In this document: one piece after another, positions 1-8,959 of the stretch
Layout of the letters: every line of letters begins with the position of its first letter
How positions within the stretch are numbered: the first letter of the stretch is position 1
Assembly: GCF_000376945.1 (NCBI RefSeq)
Contig: NZ_AQXU01000025.1
Location: forward strand, 687,982 to 751,981
Source: Leeia oryzae DSM 17879
GTDB lineage: Bacteria; Pseudomonadota; Gammaproteobacteria; Burkholderiales; Leeiaceae
Reading direction: 5' to 3'
Length of the DNA: 64,000 nt
Program-made: the position numbers and the translations under genes
Notes under the pieces: model-generated
Database searches by the model: none
Told to the model about the DNA's origin: nothing
The model's input: the letters and a program-made list of their open reading frames with translations, nothing else

Positions 1-776
1 CGGATGGAGAACGGCTGCGTCTGGCCGGTGATGCGTTCTGCCAGCGCACCGGTGATCACGTTGGCGGTCCCGACAAAATCCGCGACAAACGTGGTTTTCG
101 GACGTGTGTACAACAGTTTGGGGGCGTCGACCTGCTCGATACGGCCATTGTTAAATACCGCCACCCGGTCAGACATCGACAAGGCCTCGCCCTGGTCATG
201 CGTCACATAGATAAAAGTAATGCCCAGTTTGCGGTGCAGGGTTTTCAGCTCGACCTGCATCTGCTCGCGCAGTTTCAGATCCAGCGCGCCCAACGGTTCG
301 TCCAGCAGCAGCACGCGTGGCTGGTTCACCAGCGCACGTGCCAGGGCCACCCGCTGACGCTGGCCACCCGATAGCTGGCCTGGCTTGCGGTCCCCATAGC
401 CCGGCAACGCCACCATCTCCAATGCTTCTTCTGCTTTGCGCTCGCGTTCGGTTTTGCCGATGCCCTTGACCATCAAACCGTAGGCCACGTTATCGCGGAT
501 ATTCATGTGCGGAAACAGCGCATAGTCCTGAAACACCGTGTTCACGTCGCGCTCGTACGGCGGCACCCCGGCCGCTTCCTGACCAAAAATGCGGATGCTG
601 CCCGTGCTGGGTTGTTCAAACCCGGCAATCAGCCGCAAGGACGTGGTCTTGCCGGAGCCACTCGGGCCCAGCATGGAAAAAAATTCGCCTTCCCGCACTT
701 GTACCGAGACATTGTCTACGGCGCGGGTCTGACCAAAGATACGGCTTACTTGTGTAAACTCGACCGCGAACGTCAT
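1..776 (-). CDS. potA: Polyamine-type ABC transporter ATP-binding protein (3' end outside window)
   Basis: ATPase of a spermidine/putrescine-family ABC importer, acting on the inner face of the cytoplasmic membrane. About 258 residues are visible from an ATG at 776; the family is usually about 370, so the C-terminal TOBE region lies beyond position 1. Reading the minus strand gives Walker A GPSGSGKTT, a Q-loop in TVFQDYALFPHM, the signature LSGGQRQR, Walker B VLLLDEPLGALD and the H-loop YVTHDQGEA. It lies 143 nt downstream of the binding-protein gene on the same strand, so the two probably form one operon with permeases further left. PotA rather than another sugar or iron ATPase is inferred from the PotD/PotF-like partner. 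Confidence 0.85.
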   Translation of the reverse strand, partial: MTFAVEFTQVSRIFGQTRAVDNVSVQVREGEFFSMLGPSGSGKTTSLRLIAGFEQPSTGSIRIFGQEAAGVPPYERDVNTVFQDYALFPHMNIRDNVAYGLMVKGIGKTERERKAEEALEMVALPGYGDRKPGQLSGGQRQRVALARALVNQPRVLLLDEPLGALDLKLREQMQVELKTLHRKLGITFIYVTHDQGEALSMSDRVAVFNNGRIEQVDAPKLLYTRPKTTFVADFVGTANVITGALAERITGQTQPFSI

Positions 777-795
777 GCGTCGAATCCTTTATGCT

Positions 796-854
796 GGCTC
801 GTGGCAGCGCCACGAGAAGAGAAAAAACAGCCTCAGCGGCACGGAACGTGCCGT
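796..854 (-). promoter_or_regulatory. Two intercistronic stem-loops between the binding protein and ATPase
   Basis: Two perfect hairpins lie in the 143-nt gap. GGCACG-GAA-CGTGCC is at 838-852. An 8-bp stem, CTCGTGGC/GCCACGAG, is at about 798-816. Read on the minus strand, the first hairpin is followed about 8 nt later by a run of six T. Such structures commonly act as partial terminators or 3' mRNA stabilisers that keep a periplasmic binding protein in excess over its ATPase. That role is inference. Confidence 0.45.
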
Positions 855-919
855 TGATCTACCACCGTCCGGCCCGCCTTGCAGCAGGCCAGGACGTCCT
901 TCACCCTGCCATGTGGCGC

Positions 920-2077
920 TTAACGGCCGCCCATGATGGCGATGTAGTCCTGAGTCCAGCGGCTATACGGTACGCAGCTAGACTGGGTGGTACATTTGGC
1001 CTGTGGCGTTTTCCAGAAACGGATCTGGGCAAACCGGTCAAAGCCGTTGTCTTTACAGAAAGCAGACCCGCCAGGGGCTTTTTCGTTACAGGCAGCTGGT
1101 GCCGCTGGCAAAGAGCCAAACCATTCGGCCAGTGCAGATTGCAGCTTGTTGTTCAGCGACCAGTCCATCCACTTGTATGCACAGTTCGGATGCTTGGCAT
1201 CGGCATGCATCATGGTGGTATCTGCCCAGCCAGTAGCACCTTCTGCCGGAATCACCGAATCAATCGGCTGTTTCTCGCCTTTCAGTGCATTAACCTGATA
1301 CGGCCATGCACCGGAAGCAGCAACCCCTTCGTTTTTGAAGTCGTTCATTTGCACGGTAACGTCATGCCAGTAGCGATGGGTCAGCGTTTTTTGCTGGCGC
1401 AGCAACTTCAACACGGCCGCATACTGGGTTTCGTTCAGTTCGTACGGGTCTTTGATGCCCAGCTTCGGATTTTTCTTCATCAGGTACAGTGCCGCGTCGG
1501 CAATGTAGATGGCGCCGTCGTAGGCTTGTACACGGCCTTTGTTTGGCTTGCCGTCCGGCAGGTTTTGCGGCTCGAACACCACCGACCATGACGTTGGCGC
1601 TTTAGGGAATACTTTGGTGCTGTACATCAGCACGTTCGGCCCCCATTGGTAAGGCACGCCATAATGCTTGCCGGCCACGGTATGCCATGGCGCATTCTGC
1701 AAACGCTTGTCGACGTTCTTCCAGGAAGGAATCAGTGAGGTATTGATTTCTTGCACTTTTTTGCCATACACCAGACGCAGGCTGGCATCGCCGGATGCCG
1801 TTACCAGGTCATAACCGCCCTGGTTCATCAGGGACACCATCTCGTCCGAGGTACCTGCGGTTTTCACGTTCACCTTACAGCCGCTAGCCTGCTCGAAACC
1901 GGTTACCCAGTCATAATTCTTGTCAGACTCGCCACGCTCGATATACCCAGGCCAGGCGATGATATCCAGACGCCCTTCACCAGCGCCCACCTTGGTCATG
2001 CCGGCAGACATGGCAGAACTGGCAACCAGCGCGGTTGCGACGACCAAAACACTTTGACGTAATTTTATGTGGCTCAT
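920..2077 (-). CDS. Extracellular solute-binding protein, PotD/PotF type
   Basis: Periplasmic substrate-binding protein of a polyamine-family ABC importer, about 385 residues. The start is set at the ATG at 2077 because GGAGGGAG lies just upstream and a clear signal peptide follows (basic MSHIKLRQ, a hydrophobic stretch, then SAMSAG). The mature N-terminus has LDIIAWPGYIERGE, typical of the PotD/PotF/YdcS group. Cysteines are numerous in the C-terminal third, which is unusual for the family and may form disulphides. The gene is followed by its ATPase and preceded by a nested palindrome region and a LysR gene on the same strand. Polyamine is the likely ligand class but the binding residues were not verified. 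Confidence 0.85.
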   Translation of the reverse strand: MSHIKLRQSVLVVATALVASSAMSAGMTKVGAGEGRLDIIAWPGYIERGESDKNYDWVTGFEQASGCKVNVKTAGTSDEMVSLMNQGGYDLVTASGDASLRLVYGKKVQEINTSLIPSWKNVDKRLQNAPWHTVAGKHYGVPYQWGPNVLMYSTKVFPKAPTSWSVVFEPQNLPDGKPNKGRVQAYDGAIYIADAALYLMKKNPKLGIKDPYELNETQYAAVLKLLRQQKTLTHRYWHDVTVQMNDFKNEGVAASGAWPYQVNALKGEKQPIDSVIPAEGATGWADTTMMHADAKHPNCAYKWMDWSLNNKLQSALAEWFGSLPAAPAACNEKAPGGSAFCKDNGFDRFAQIRFWKTPQAKCTTQSSCVPYSRWTQDYIAIMGGR

Positions 2078-2127
2078 CTTTTGACTCCCTCCGAGGACCT
2101 GATCAGGAAACACTTGGTTTGCATGCA

Positions 2128-2171
2128 ACTACATATCCACTACATTCCAATTGGATGTTTTTATTGTAGTG
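2128..2171. promoter_or_regulatory. Nested inverted repeats upstream of the polyamine-type operon
   Basis: Upstream of the binding-protein start, CACTACA (2138-2144) is mirrored by TGTAGTG (2165-2171). A second ACTACAT copy lies at 2128-2134, and TCCAATTGGA (2146-2155) is a perfect palindrome between the arms. The arrangement looks like an operator for a dimeric regulator. The LysR protein encoded just upstream is a candidate, but nothing in the sequence proves it. Confidence 0.4.
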
Positions 2172-2276
2172 AACAAATTTGAGATTGCACCAGAACGTAA
2201 TTCAGATATAAATTATCTGAAAAACCGATATCACTTATTTATCAGGTATTTGGAGAGGGAAAGGCAGCAAAAAGGC

Positions 2277-3188
2277 TCAGGAACGCCCATGGGCACGGCT
2301 ATGTTCGCGTGCAACGATCAGAAAATTCTGGGTAGCTTCAGAAGAAATGGACCCCCGCCGCCAGGCAACGCCCAGCGCCAGTGTCGGCAGCTCCTCGGCA
2401 ATTGCCCGTACTTCCAGGCGATCGCCTTCCAGTGTCCAGGGGCGATAGAGCAAATCCGGCAACACAGAAACCCCTGCGCCTGTCGCTACCAGGCTACGTA
2501 CGGCTTCCACCGAGGCCGTACGTGTCCCGGTTCTGGGGCGAATTCCCGCCGCACGCCAGTAGGCATGGCTGGTGTTTTCCAGCTCGTCCAGCCGCAACAT
2601 GATGAAGCGCTCGTCGGCCAAATCCTTGATGGAAATGGTTTTTTCTTCCGTCAGCGGATGATTGGCAGGCAACCACAACCGCCAGGGTGACGTAACCAGC
2701 GCCTCGGACTCCAGTGCCTGCCGGTTCTCCAGCTGAGACACCATCAACACCGCCACATCCAGCTCGCCGTTGACCAGCAGATGCTCCAGATAGTCGCGCT
2801 GGTCTTCTACCACACGCACATCCACTTGCGGGAAGATGCGGCGGTATCGGTCTAACAGATAGGGTAGATAGTACCCTGTCACCAGACTGGTCACCCCCAC
2901 ATTCAGGGTGCCGGACATGGTATCGGGACGTGCCGACAGTGCCTGCCGTGCGTTACGGACAGATGCCATGATCTGGTGTGCATGGCGCAGAAACTGATGC
3001 CCTGCATGCGTCAGTACCATGCCACGCGCATGACGCTGGAACAGGGTGGCCCCCAGATCGCCTTCCAGGGATTTGATCGCCTCGGTGACGACCGACTGGG
3101 AAATGTTCAGCGACTGTGTAGCCCCGGTAATGGACTCGGCCTCAGCCACTGCAATGAAGTAACGAATGTTCTTGAGAGAGATCGCCAT
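2277..3188 (-). CDS. LysR-family transcriptional regulator
   Basis: DNA-binding regulator of 303 residues, the normal length for LysR proteins. The N-terminal winged helix-turn-helix is clear (IRYFIAVAEAESITGATQSL, with the recognition helix in SQSVVTEAIKSLE). It is followed by a two-lobe effector-binding domain including VGVTSLVTGYYLPYLL and a C-terminal VATGAGVSVLPDLLYR. It starts with ATG at 3188 with only a weak ribosome-binding site. It lies on the same strand as the polyamine-type transporter with a gap of about 200 nt and may control it. The effector is unknown; control of other genes cannot be excluded. Confidence 0.9.
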   Translation of the reverse strand: MAISLKNIRYFIAVAEAESITGATQSLNISQSVVTEAIKSLEGDLGATLFQRHARGMVLTHAGHQFLRHAHQIMASVRNARQALSARPDTMSGTLNVGVTSLVTGYYLPYLLDRYRRIFPQVDVRVVEDQRDYLEHLLVNGELDVAVLMVSQLENRQALESEALVTSPWRLWLPANHPLTEEKTISIKDLADERFIMLRLDELENTSHAYWRAAGIRPRTGTRTASVEAVRSLVATGAGVSVLPDLLYRPWTLEGDRLEVRAIAEELPTLALGVAWRRGSISSEATQNFLIVAREHSRAHGRS

Positions 3189-3235
3189 CTGCCCACTATA
3201 GGGAGAAACCCGGCGCTCTGTAAAGTATCAGCATC

Positions 3236-3271
3236 AAAAAAGCCCTTGTACCAGACAGGTACAAGGGCTTT
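3236..3271 (-). terminator. Rho-independent terminator of the first LIV-binding protein gene
   Basis: The inverted repeat GCCCTTGTACC / GGTACAAGGGC has a 4-nt loop. On the minus strand it is followed by a run of six T. It lies 23 nt after the stop of the gene at 3295. Confidence 0.85.
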
Positions 3272-3294
3272 AAGCGTACGCACCTTCCGGTGGA

Positions 3295-4428
3295 TTAGCG
3301 CACGACTTTCAGGTCTTTCCAGCTACCGGCGTCAAACTGCTTGACGGTAATGGCGCCGCCCTTGATGTCGCCATGCGCATCAAACTGGATCTGCCCGGTC
3401 ACGCCATTCATCTTGATGGCGGCCAGTTTTGGCAGGAACACTTTGGCATCGGTCGAATTGGCCTGCTGCATGGCGGTAATGATTGCCGTCATCGCATCGT
3501 AAGCATACGGTGAGTAGTTCTGGATATCCATGTTAAAGCGTGCCTTGAAACGCTTCTCGAAATCCTTGCCTTTTGGCATCTGGCTGCGTGGCAGGCCAGC
3601 TTCGGTACAGTAGGTATCCTTGGTCATGCCGGAACCCGCCAGCTTGATCATGGTAGGGCCGCAAGCACCGTCACCGGTGATGTAAGGCATGTTCATGCCC
3701 AGACGACGCATCTGTTGCAGCATCGGGCCAGCCGTTGCATCCATGCCGCCGTACAGCACCACGTCAGGCTTCTTGCCCTTGACCGAGGTCAGCACCGCCA
3801 TCCAGTCGGTCGTTTTGTCAGTACCGTACTCGCGGGAAACCACTTTGCCACCTGCGGCTTTAACGGCTTTTTCGATTTCGTCCGCCAGCCCCTGGCCGTA
3901 AGCGGTACGGTCATCAATGATGGCCACGGTTTTGGCCTTCAGGTTCTGCGCAGCAAACTTGCCCATCGCGGTACCTTGCTGAACATCATTCGCCACTACG
4001 CGGAATGTAGTCTTGAAACCTTGCATGGTATAGCGCGGGTTGGTGGCCGAAGGAGAAATCTGCGGAATGCCGGCATCGCTATAAATCCGGGAGGCAGGGA
4101 TAGAGGTACCAGAACCTTGGTGACCGACCACGCCTTTCACACCGGCATCGACCAGTTTCTGCGCGACAACGGTAGCGGTTCTTGGATCTGCGCCGTCATC
4201 TTCAGACACCAGCTCAAACTTGACAACCTGGCCACCGATTTTGATTTTCTTGGCGTTCGCATCTTCAATTGCCAGTTGTGCGCCAGCCTCATCATCCTTG
4301 CCGATGTGGGCAATCTGGCCACTGAGCGGACTTGCCTGACCCAGCTTCACCACGATATCGGCGTGGGCAACACCCGCCCATGCACATGCAATAGCTGCCG
4401 CAACAGCCAGTTTATTCTTTGTAAACAT
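3295..4428 (-). CDS. LIV-type branched-chain amino acid binding protein, copy 1
   Basis: Periplasmic binding protein of the LivJ/LivK family, 377 residues. The start at 4428 is preceded by AAGGAT and followed by a signal peptide (MFTKNKLAVAAAIACAWAG, cleavage after AHA). The mature protein begins DIVVKLGQASPLSGQIAHIG, as in LivJ. It shares most residues with the two paralogues at 4783 and 11183. No livHMGF membrane or ATPase genes occur in the window, so it must use components encoded elsewhere. The ligand could be Leu/Ile/Val or another amino acid, since this family has diversified widely. Confidence 0.9.
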   Translation of the reverse strand: MFTKNKLAVAAAIACAWAGVAHADIVVKLGQASPLSGQIAHIGKDDEAGAQLAIEDANAKKIKIGGQVVKFELVSEDDGADPRTATVVAQKLVDAGVKGVVGHQGSGTSIPASRIYSDAGIPQISPSATNPRYTMQGFKTTFRVVANDVQQGTAMGKFAAQNLKAKTVAIIDDRTAYGQGLADEIEKAVKAAGGKVVSREYGTDKTTDWMAVLTSVKGKKPDVVLYGGMDATAGPMLQQMRRLGMNMPYITGDGACGPTMIKLAGSGMTKDTYCTEAGLPRSQMPKGKDFEKRFKARFNMDIQNYSPYAYDAMTAIITAMQQANSTDAKVFLPKLAAIKMNGVTGQIQFDAHGDIKGGAITVKQFDAGSWKDLKVVR

Positions 4429-4782
4429 GTTTTATCCTTATGGTCATCACCCGCCTCTGTTATGCAGAAGGAGTAATGTGTTCTCTCTGGTATTCTGTAC
4501 CCGATGCAAAAGCGTCAAGAAGTGAAAATGCTCCAACGATCCGGCTAACACTCCCAAATGGGCAATGACCTGCATGAGCTAAGACATGTATGATCACTAC
4601 CAGCATCAGCGTTAGAATTTTACGCAGTAGCAACAACAGGATAAAAGTCGTGAGATAACGCAGGCGGGAAAGAAATTATCCGTAAAAGAACCGACTCAGC
4701 CTCTTGAATGAAAAAAAGCCCCTGATAGTTTCATCAGGGGCTAGGCATAACAACCCATCTTTTCAAGAGAGCCAAACAAATA
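4429..4782. other. Intergenic region between LIV copies 1 and 2
   Basis: This 354-nt stretch has no credible gene. It holds the copy 2 terminator at 4711-4742 and, by position, the promoter of copy 1. No clear -10/-35 pair was recognised. Confidence 0.6.
4711..4742 (-). terminator. Rho-independent terminator of LIV copy 2
   Basis: A 10-bp perfect stem, AGCCCCTGAT / ATCAGGGGCT, with a 6-nt loop. On the minus strand it is followed by seven T. It lies about 40 nt downstream of the copy 2 stop. Confidence 0.9.
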
Positions 4783-5910
4783 TCAGCGAACGACTTTAAG
4801 AACACTCCAGTTTTTCCCGTCAAACTGTTTGACAGACACCGCACCACCTTTCAGGTCACCTTTTGCATCAAACTCGATCGGACCGGTCACGCCGACCATT
4901 TTCAACGTCGCCAGTTTGGGCAAATAGACTTTCGGGTCAAAAGAATCCGCTTGCTGCATGGCGGCAATGATTGCCATCGTCGCATCGTATTCATAGGGTG
5001 AATTCAACAACACATCCATGCCGAAACGGGTTTTGAACCGTTTCTCGAACTCACGCCCTTTTGGCATTTTGTCCCGCGGTAAACCGGCTTCTGTACAGTA
5101 AACCTCTTTATTAATGACATCCTTTGCCAGATCCAGCATGCTTTGCGAACAAACACCATCCCCACCGATATACGGGGCCTTGATACCCAGCCGGCGCAAC
5201 TGTTGCAGCATGGGGGCAGCGGTTGCGTCCATACCCGCATAAATGACAGCATCCACATTTTTGGCCTTCACAGACGTTAGAATCGGCATCCAGTCAGTGG
5301 TTTTATCCGTGCCAAACTCGCGCGCAGCCACTTTTCCACCTGCGGCTTTAATGGCTTTTTCCACTTCATCCGCAAGCCCTTGTCCGTATGCCGTACGATC
5401 ATCGATAATCGCAACGTTTTTCGCTTTCAATTCCTGAACAGTGAAGTTACCAATAGCACCCCCTTGCTGAATATCGTTAGCGACCACCCGGAACGCTGTT
5501 TTGAACCCTTGCAAGGTATATTTTGGATTGGTTGCAGAAGGGGAAATTTGGGGAATCCCTGCCGCATTATAAATTTTGGACGCTGGAATCGTTGTCCCGG
5601 AATTCATATGGCCAATCACCCCCTTGACCCCGGCATCCACCAGTTTCTGCGCCACGACATTCCCGGTTTTGGGATCGCCTGCATCGTCTTCCGAGACCAG
5701 CTCAAATTTTACGGTTTGACCAGCAATCTTGATCTTCTTTGCATTGGCATCTTCAATTGCCAGCTTGGCACCTGCCTCGCTATCTTTGCCTAAATACGCA
5801 ATCGGACCGGTCATCGGGCTCACTTGGCCCAACTTCACAACAATATCTGCATGGGCCAAACCCGCCAATGCAATCATTGCGGTGACAGCTAATCTGGAAT
5901 GTTTAAACAT
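4783..5910 (-). CDS. LIV-type branched-chain amino acid binding protein, copy 2
   Basis: Periplasmic LivJ/LivK-family protein of 375 residues from the ATG at 5910. That start is preferred over an upstream one because GAGGAGAG lies just before it and a signal peptide follows immediately (MFKHSRLAVTAMIALAG, cleavage after AHA). The mature start DIVVKLGQVSPMTGPIAYLG aligns with the other two copies, but copy 2 is more diverged, for example INKEVYCTEAGL in place of MTKDTYCTEAGL. It has its own terminator and leader hairpin, so it is probably transcribed alone. The neighbouring amidase/cyclodeaminase/dehydrogenase block suggests, but does not prove, a specialised ligand. Confidence 0.9.
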   Translation of the reverse strand: MFKHSRLAVTAMIALAGLAHADIVVKLGQVSPMTGPIAYLGKDSEAGAKLAIEDANAKKIKIAGQTVKFELVSEDDAGDPKTGNVVAQKLVDAGVKGVIGHMNSGTTIPASKIYNAAGIPQISPSATNPKYTLQGFKTAFRVVANDIQQGGAIGNFTVQELKAKNVAIIDDRTAYGQGLADEVEKAIKAAGGKVAAREFGTDKTTDWMPILTSVKAKNVDAVIYAGMDATAAPMLQQLRRLGIKAPYIGGDGVCSQSMLDLAKDVINKEVYCTEAGLPRDKMPKGREFEKRFKTRFGMDVLLNSPYEYDATMAIIAAMQQADSFDPKVYLPKLATLKMVGVTGPIEFDAKGDLKGGAVSVKQFDGKNWSVLKVVR

Positions 5911-5931
5911 TGTTTCTCTCCTCGTGCTTTC

Positions 5932-5964
5932 ACTGCCGTTATCCATACTGGATGGTGAGGCAGT
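5932..5964 (-). promoter_or_regulatory. 5' leader hairpin of LIV copy 2
   Basis: The inverted repeat ACTGCC/GGCAGT with an inner CCAT/ATGG stem lies about 20 nt before the start codon, just upstream of the ribosome-binding site. The third LIV copy has a leader hairpin in an equivalent place. mRNA stabilisation or control of translation is inference. Confidence 0.35.
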
Positions 5965-6169
5965 AAGGTTAATTCACCGATAGTCATACGCAGACATACA
6001 CAACATTGCTACGAAAGACATGCGCCAAGATTAGAGCACCGAGGAGTTTTTACATTGTAGATGCTAGAGAAAAAATAGAACGTATACGACAAGCTCTTCC
6101 AGAGAGTTTTTAGAGTATCACCGACAATCGGGTTTAAGTACCAGGTCATGCAACCCGTATCTTGGCTGT

Positions 6170-7267
6170 TCAAGCGGGTAATTCCGCCTTGTTTCGCTTA
6201 CGTAGTTGCCCAGGCGGCGTACCATAGAGTTTTCTGAAATGCCGGATAAAGTGCGCCGCATCGGAAAATCCGCACTCATAGGCGATAGTGCTGATAGGCA
6301 TGTCGCTCGTGGTAATCAGCCAGCAACCATATTTCAATCGAAGCTTGCGGTAAAAGTCGGAGGGAGAGCATTCAGTCTCTGCCCAGAAAATCCTTTCCAG
6401 CTGTCGACTGCTCGTATGCAAAAGTCTGGCAATCACCGAGATTTCCAGAGGAATTGCAATATTCTTCTCCATCAAAATGATGGCCGCCTGCAATTTTTCA
6501 TTGTCTGTCGATGCATAACCCAGTGCATGCTTGCGAGAAATCAGAGAGCCGGAACGCCGATGGGTCACGGTCATCTGGTGGATCACCTTTGCCGCACGAT
6601 CCGGCCCGCAGTGCAACCTGATCAGCTCGGCCGCCAACTCTACGATCGACATGCCTCCGGCACATGTAACGCGATCGCCATCAAAGTGATAATCACAATT
6701 GGTCACATACTTTAGTTCAGGAAATGCAGCGCGCCAATCGCCTACATGATAAGCATGCACGCATGCGGTCTTGTCTTTCATGAGACCTGCATAAGCCAAT
6801 ACAAAACTGCCTGTACATATACCGATCAATGGCATATTTGCTTTTGCCAGCTTTTGCAGAAACTGTACATAACGTCCATCTGCCGACTTCATAGCCGGTA
6901 ATAATCCCCCGATGACCGCAACATAATCCACTTCCAACGGCTCGGTGATGGAGGCCTGAACGGGAATCTCGACACCGCAGCTAGAGGTCACCATCTGCCC
7001 TTCCAGCCCGATAATCTTCCATGAACACCGTATCTGGCGACTCTGGTCCCCGACATCGGCGGCATGCCGTAGTGCATCGCACAAGCCTGCGAGAGACAGC
7101 AACGGGAATTGTGGCCATAACAAAATTCCTACCCGTAGTTCAACAATATGGCCAGTATCAGTGGCATTGCCCAGATGCGCAGCATCCAGCCTGCGTATCA
7201 GCGGCTTGGCATCTTCAGCACTGCCGGAAACGTCGGCAACCTGATCAGCCCTATGTGTCGCACTCAT
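6170..7267 (-). CDS. GlxA-type AraC-family regulator with DJ-1/PfpI-like domain
   Basis: Regulator of 365 residues. An N-terminal DJ-1/PfpI (class I glutamine amidotransferase-like) domain begins at about residue 45 and contains the nucleophile-elbow sequence GICTGSFVLAYAG. A C-terminal AraC DNA-binding domain follows with two helix-turn-helices, the second being YECGFSDAAHFIRHFRK. This architecture is known from GlxA, FtrA and arginine/carnitine catabolism regulators (ArgR of Pseudomonas, CdhR). The gene is divergent from the amidase operon, with about 237 nt between the starts, so it is the natural candidate for its regulator. The effector is probably the operon substrate or an intermediate. 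Confidence 0.9.
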   Translation of the reverse strand: MSATHRADQVADVSGSAEDAKPLIRRLDAAHLGNATDTGHIVELRVGILLWPQFPLLSLAGLCDALRHAADVGDQSRQIRCSWKIIGLEGQMVTSSCGVEIPVQASITEPLEVDYVAVIGGLLPAMKSADGRYVQFLQKLAKANMPLIGICTGSFVLAYAGLMKDKTACVHAYHVGDWRAAFPELKYVTNCDYHFDGDRVTCAGGMSIVELAAELIRLHCGPDRAAKVIHQMTVTHRRSGSLISRKHALGYASTDNEKLQAAIILMEKNIAIPLEISVIARLLHTSSRQLERIFWAETECSPSDFYRKLRLKYGCWLITTSDMPISTIAYECGFSDAAHFIRHFRKLYGTPPGQLRKRNKAELPA

Positions 7268-7380
7268 GTCGTATCCATTCTATTTTTTCTCAAGTAACTT
7301 CAATGGAAAAAGATGGCCTTGGCCTATCCTAACGCTGTCGTTCATCAAGCATCATCATGTGTAAAAACAAGCGTACACGC

Positions 7381-7406
7381 CCTGTTGGCACATTTGCAAT
7401 AACAGG
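7381..7406. promoter_or_regulatory. Inverted repeat in the AraC-amidase divergent region
   Basis: CCTGTT and AACAGG are separated by 14 nt, about 100 nt before the amidase start. The site lies between divergent genes and could be bound by the adjacent AraC-type regulator. The assignment rests on position and symmetry only. Confidence 0.35.
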
Positions 7407-7504
7407 CTGACAGGCAAACAACCGGAGAGCAGCATGGAATGCTCATACCTCTCCACGTCTTGTCGTTATACAAATACCGTTTATGGCAGCACGAAGGATC
7501 AATC

Positions 7505-8923
7505 ATGAATACGCAGCACAAGACCAGTGCGTTCCTGTCGATCGATGAGATCGCAAATCACATTCGGGCAGGGCAGCTCACCAGCGAACAGATGGTCATG
7601 CAATACATTGAGCGTACCCAACGGCTTGATAAGCAATTGCATGCCTACATTGACGTCTACAGCGATGAGGCACTCAATACAGCGAGGTTAAGAGACCAGC
7701 AAGCCCAGCGTGGCAAGTGGCTGGGCGCACTGCACGGCATCCCTGTCGCGATCAAAGACCTCTTTGACATACAAGGAAAACCCACAACCGGTGGATCAAA
7801 AGCCATTCCTGCCAGACATCCCCAAACAGATGCGACAGTGATCTCCCGATTAAAAGCGGCTGGCGCCATTATCCTCGGTAAAACACACACCGTTGAGTAC
7901 GCTTTTGGCGGCTGGGGAACGAATGAGGCAATGGGAACGCCATGGAACCCATGGGACATGACAACGCACCGCATTCCTGGCGGATCAAGTAGCGGCTCGG
8001 CAGTTGCTGTCGCCGCCGGCATGGCCGCCGCGGCCATGGGCTCAGATACGGGCGGGTCCGTCAGAATACCGGCAGGGTTATGTAATCTGGTCGGGCTGAA
8101 GCCGACCGCAGGGCTGATCAGCCGCCATGGACTCATCGAACTTTGCCCGACCCATGATACGGTTGGCCCGATCACACGCACAGTGAAAGACTGCGCCCTC
8201 TTACTCGACATCATCAGTGGACCGGATACTTTAGATCCATACACCTGTCAGGCGCCTGTTCGGCAACTGGCCAATGATCTGGACATGAACCCGACGGGGC
8301 TGCGCGTCTGGGTGCTTCCGGACGCGGAGCGACAATATGTCGATATGGACGTATTAGAAATCTACGATACAGCCCTTGAAAAGCTGCAGCAACTGGGCAT
8401 GCAACTGATCGATAAGCCGCTGCCCAACAGCCTTGCAGACGCCATGCAGTTAGGGGGCGCATTAATGAGCGCTGAGGGTTATGCAAAATTGGGGGGCTAC
8501 TTTGAACAACCCAATGACCTGTTTGACCCGCATGTCAAACGACGCATATTACTCGGCCGGCAAACCTCTGTGGCGCACTATTTAGACTTGCTAAAACAAA
8601 GGATGTTTGCCATTTCGGCAATGCAGGCCGCCATGCGCGATATTGACCTATGCGTATTCCCAACCAACGCAATTTCTGCCATCCCGGTAAACGAAGTCGA
8701 TGAACTGGCAACCCCGCTTTCCCGGCTCGGACGGTTTGTGAATCTGCTGAATTTGTGCTCACTGGCCGTACCTGCCGGCTTCTCAAAAGCGGGACTACCC
8801 GTTTCCATCCAATTCATTGGCAGTGCATTGCAAGAGCCGCGGATACTGCAGGCAGGGCATGCCTATCAACAGGCTACAACCTGGCATCAACAGTATCCGT
8901 CCGGGCTGGATGATACACACTGA
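7505..8923 (+). CDS. Amidase-signature family hydrolase
   Basis: Amidase of 472 residues, typical for the family, that should hydrolyse an amide to an acid and ammonia. The Ser-cisSer-Lys triad is visible: lysine in VAIKDLFDI, and the two serines in GGSSSGSAVAVAAG and GSDTGGSVRIPAG. The start at 7505 is chosen because AAGGA lies 6-7 nt upstream and the protein then begins like the family. No GatA partner genes are present, so a catabolic amidase is more likely than the Glu-tRNA amidotransferase subunit. It is the first gene of a unit with the cyclodeaminase-like and DadA-like genes, and is divergent from an AraC regulator. The substrate is unknown. Confidence 0.88.
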   Translation: MNTQHKTSAFLSIDEIANHIRAGQLTSEQMVMQYIERTQRLDKQLHAYIDVYSDEALNTARLRDQQAQRGKWLGALHGIPVAIKDLFDIQGKPTTGGSKAIPARHPQTDATVISRLKAAGAIILGKTHTVEYAFGGWGTNEAMGTPWNPWDMTTHRIPGGSSSGSAVAVAAGMAAAAMGSDTGGSVRIPAGLCNLVGLKPTAGLISRHGLIELCPTHDTVGPITRTVKDCALLLDIISGPDTLDPYTCQAPVRQLANDLDMNPTGLRVWVLPDAERQYVDMDVLEIYDTALEKLQQLGMQLIDKPLPNSLADAMQLGGALMSAEGYAKLGGYFEQPNDLFDPHVKRRILLGRQTSVAHYLDLLKQRMFAISAMQAAMRDIDLCVFPTNAISAIPVNEVDELATPLSRLGRFVNLLNLCSLAVPAGFSKAGLPVSIQFIGSALQEPRILQAGHAYQQATTWHQQYPSGLDDTH

Positions 8924-8959
8924 ATTGAATATGCAGAACGGAACACAAAGGAAGACAAC

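Noticed and set aside
7386-7398. TGGCAC...TTGC resembling a sigma-54 promoter before the amidase
   Set aside because: The GG and GC dinucleotides are only seven bases apart instead of ten, so RNA polymerase-RpoN should not recognise it.
7505-8923. GatA subunit of the tRNA amidotransferase
   Set aside because: No gatC or gatB nearby, and the gene is in a regulated operon with catabolic enzymes.
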